NCBI GenBank assembly: GCA_029891345.1
Contig: CM056993.1
Coordinates: 230,917,265 to 230,981,264, forward strand
From: Dryococelus australis
Lineage: Eukaryota; Arthropoda; Insecta; Phasmatodea; Phasmatidae
DNA: 64,000 bases
Direction of reading: 5' to 3'
Shown here: positions 61,365 through 64,000 of the stretch, piece after piece
How the letters are laid out: each line of letters begins with the position of its first letter
How positions within the stretch are numbered: the first letter of the stretch is position 1
Program-made: the position numbers and the translations under genes
Notes under the pieces: generated by a model
Database searches by the model: none
Seen by the model: only the letters and a program-made list of their open reading frames with translations
What the model was told of the DNA's origin: nothing

Positions 61365-61490
61365 AATAACACGGATGGGTGTTATCTACCAAGATGGTGG
61401 TTGCCTAGCAATATGATGGTCACCTACCAAGATAATCGTCACCTACAATGATGGCGGTCACCTACCAAAATGGTGGCCTCGAGTATCATA
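61365..61490 (+). repeat. Short tandem repeats with ctaccaagatggtgg
   Basis: Five variants of tcacctaccaagatggtggt follow each other at about 20-25-base spacing. They are the reverse complement of the motif at 17690-17965. Confidence 0.75.
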
Positions 61491-61499
61491 TAAACAAAT

Positions 61500-61794
61500 G
61501 ACGAACGAAAAAATCAAGATGGCGGAATGAGTATAGGTGAAGTGTGTGGGGGTGAGGGAGTCAGTCGTCTGCTGGAGTCGATCATAGATGAATAATTTGT
61601 ATCATTTTTGAGGGAGGGGGGGGGGGGGACTTTCGAAAATGTAAGCTTTTTAAATACATTTTTTATACATTTTGAAATTTTTACTTATAAATTCAAGTTC
61701 GTATCTCTGGTATTGGGATACATAATGGATATGACATAAAGACCGCATGCGCCTTGAAAGAAGAGTCCAGTGTTATATAACATTTGAAACTTAT
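61500..61794. other. Non-repetitive spacer of the inverted-repeat element
   Basis: Contains a G run (61612-61628). No coding signal. Confidence 0.4.
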
Positions 61795-62175
61795 GCAATT
61801 AATTTTTTTACTTATAAAAATATATTAAAACTGTAAAAAAAAATATTTTTTAGATTTTTGGAATTAAAGTTCAAAAGTCGAAAATCCCGCTCTCCTGACC
61901 CCAAGAACAAGGCGGTCCGCTGATCCCTGTTAGAGAAAATATCTGAAATTTGACTTTTCAGGGAGCTTTTATTTTTTTCAAAATGGGAAAAACAGGAAAT
62001 TTTTAGGGAAGAAAAGGGAAAGGTTAATGCATTTTTGGGGTAAAATATGCGACTTTAGATTAAAATTAGAGATTTATGGATGAAAAAAATACCAACATGG
62101 CGGCCAAGCTCCTTGAGAGCCATAGCCGGCTCCTGGCTCCTGCACCAGCTTCGGCAATACCCTATTACTAATAAA
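61795..62175 (-). repeat. Right inner inverted repeat
   Basis: This is the inverted partner of 59262-59640. Blocks such as cctgaccccaagaacaag, tgatccctgttagagaaaat and ggctcctggctcctgcaccag are readable on the plus strand. Confidence 0.92.
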
Positions 62176-62712
62176 TCACTTAGAAAACAGTGGAAAAAAT
62201 TACCGACGAATCAGTGGGAAATATCACAGAATGAATTAGTGAAGGAAATGTGATCTTTTTTCACTGGTTCATCAGTTAAATTTACTGAAGCGAAGATTGT
62301 ATCAGTCAGACACGTTTGGCTGATTGAAACAGTGAAATTATCACTGATTCAGATTTAGAGTGTAAGTTTCCTTATATTTTGTGAGGTGGCATTCTGGGTA
62401 ATGTTCCATTCTCACCGGGCTCATCCTATAATTTTATAATAAATTGAAATTTGAAAAAGCTAGGATTTTCTAGTTTAACACAAACACGTTATGTCTCTGC
62501 CTTTCGCCTAATTTAAATTATTATTTTTTCTCTTAAGCATTAAAGAGAGAAATATATTTCTACTAACGGAAATAATTCTAAAGCATACTGCATACTTGCA
62601 GGTGTCTCGATCCGACGTGGTGACAGGCCGTCTTGCACATTCACCACGTGTCGCCAGGTCTCTCCCCTCCGACTCATTTCGGGTCTCTGCAAGGCTTCAT
62701 GTAACCTTCACC

Positions 62713-62985
62713 AAAATGGGCTCCAACACGGAAGATCGTGTGTGCACAACCCTTAGGCCGAACGCACACGAACCACTGACAAATGGGTGAACCCATTGTT
62801 TTCTATTTCTATTATTTCTGTTATTTTTTCGTTATTAGGTAAGCAAATATCACGCGTTTCTTCTTGCAGGCTTCCATAGCACCTGTATCGTTCGATAGAG
62901 CCTAGGTGGGATGGTTATCGTTCGTGTGCATTCGGCCTAAGGGTTGTACACACATGATCTTCCATCTTGGAACAACTTCATGCTC
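62713..62985. mobile_element. Short inverted-repeat element (about 270 bp)
   Basis: About 60 bases at 62713-62775 (ccaaaatggg... ggaagatc, gtgtgcacaacccttaggcc, gaacgcacacgaac) reappear inverted at 62922-62985 (gttcgtgtgcattcggccta, agggttgtacacac, gatcttccatcttgg) with few changes. The spacer is about 145 bases with no coding content. It looks like a MITE or foldback. Confidence 0.75.
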
Positions 62986-64000
62986 ATGCGGGAATAGTTT
63001 TAAAAAAACTTGCGCCATTTAACAGACGTGAGCTGAGTGCATTTTTTTACAAGCGACACTGCAGCGGCTGTCTGGCACAGTCACTCGCTGCGGCTCCACA
63101 TCAGCTCTCGATAGTTACGATAGTCCTCTCACGAGAACTGAGATGACATCTTTAACTTGGAATACCAAATACTGGAGGTATTACATTCGTGATTTCACGG
63201 TCGCGGGTCGCGTTTTGATAACCAGACGATGGCGATGCGACAGTGTGCGAGAAAAATGATTCTAACTCATCTGCGACGGTTGCATGGGACTAGGAAGAAG
63301 AATAATAAAAATAGCGTGTATCTGTAAACGAAAACTGAGGTAATCGTGTGGTGAGGATTTCAATATAATCATATTGCGTGTTATTAAAACGGTCAATTAC
63401 ATATAAAAGCCTGATTTTCTACTTAGATCCAGTAGTTCATACTATAAGTTGGAAATATTTAGAGATGCATTTTCTTTCAGTTGTCCATTTCGTAAAGAAG
63501 CTAGAAGATATGCCCTTTCTTGTCTTTCGTTTAGATCCATGCTTGTTATAAATAAAAAACCTTTCCAATCTAAGAACTCCATAAACCAATAAAACAAAAA
63601 TTAATAGCTTGCCTGATTATAGTGAGCTTCGTTCAATTTATTTTCCACTTACGACAGATGGTAGTAAAAGCATATGGCAAGGTCGCGCTGTTGTAACACA
63701 GACGGGCGACAGGCCGCTGAGTGTCGTGTTGCCGACAAACTCTCGCACAATTGTTAAAAGCCATTAAGAGTTAGTAGTCCTGATATATTGTCTGCACATT
63801 CGTAGCTTGCGCGTATCTCAGCAAATAAATGTCCTGGAAATTCGAGTTTTTGCCAGAAAAGATTTGAAATATGAAACAATTATCTAACCCCGTACAGTTT
63901 AATTTTTAAAATATTAAGTTTATTCAAAAGGAAAAAAAAAAAAAACCGTGGAAATGGTTAGAAATCGCATTTTTAGAGCCTGCTTGTAAAGTTATCTTAA
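62986..64000. other. No gene recognised
   Basis: Mixed sequence with a GC-richer patch at 63040-63270 and AT-rich DNA after it. No frame with a recognisable domain. Confidence 0.4.

Larger units (their letters stand above)
58396..62362. mobile_element. TA-flanked inverted-repeat element of unknown class (3,967 bp)
   Basis: The left end CACTCTAAATTTGAAT and the reverse complement of the right end CACTCTAAATCTGAAT are nearly identical, and both are flanked by TA (58394-58395 and 62363-62364). Subterminal tcagtgaa/ttcactga motifs recur on both sides. Farther in, about 370-380 bases at 59262-59640 and 61795-62175 are inverted copies with roughly 80 % identity by eye. Between them lie an acidic open frame, a 121-bp tandem array and a ctaccaagatgg array. 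No transposase motif was found, so it may be non-autonomous or of an unfamiliar class. The left arm is about 650 bases longer than the right because of extra sequence including a SINE-like segment. Confidence 0.75.

Overview
The window looks like eukaryotic, AT-rich, mostly non-genic nuclear DNA from an arthropod, probably an insect with a large, repeat-dense genome. The evidence is the mix of decayed mobile elements: two Ty3/Gypsy lineages typical of arthropods, an errantivirus-like element with an envelope remnant, a Maverick/Polinton-type family-B DNA polymerase and integrase, a Tigger/pogo element, a THAP/P-element-like transposase, a piggyBac-type remnant, and several tRNA-derived SINE families. 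There is no operon structure, no rRNA and no convincing intact tRNA gene. The species call is inference; no single-copy host gene was recognised.

Layout. 1-870: 3' end of a Gypsy-type integrase. 2.18-2.72 kb: tandem repeats of about 169 bp. 2.98-9.97 kb: an old Gypsy element (LTR, gag, protease, RT, RNase H, integrase, LTR) with many stops and frameshifts. 9.97-11.4 kb: the 3' tail of a different, mdg1/412-like Gypsy element. 11.4-24.5 kb: mostly unannotated AT-rich DNA, with a CpG-rich stretch at 15.9-17.5 kb, two possible minus-strand exons (14.7 and 20.25-20.45 kb), a small inverted-repeat element (20.84-21.20 kb) and a piggyBac-type cysteine-rich tail (22.7 kb). 24.54-25.10 kb: a well-delimited LTR in minus orientation. 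26.3-32.2 kb: a minus-strand errantivirus-like provirus (gag, protease, RT, RNase H, integrase, env remnant).

33.2-38.9 kb: a plus-strand Maverick-type DNA polymerase B pseudogene, split by a 2.3-kb Tigger element at 34,828-37,133. 42.9-44.7 kb: a Maverick-type integrase with a chromodomain-like tail. 49.6-51.5 kb: a minus-strand THAP/P-element-like transposase. 46-58 kb: SINE territory with at least four copies of one family, one with a perfect 15-bp target duplication. 58,396-62,362: a roughly 4-kb element bounded by TA and CACTCTAAAT termini, with long inner inverted repeats, an unrecognised acidic ORF and a 121-bp tandem array carrying TCAAGGTCA motifs.

No gene here looks fully intact, so the genes do not work together as a system. 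The window is a record of nested insertions. The most unusual item is the inverted-repeat element at 58.4-62.4 kb, and the clearest relative-age evidence is the Tigger insertion inside the polymerase pseudogene. All identifications come from reading motifs by eye. Family names are firm where catalytic motifs are visible and tentative elsewhere.
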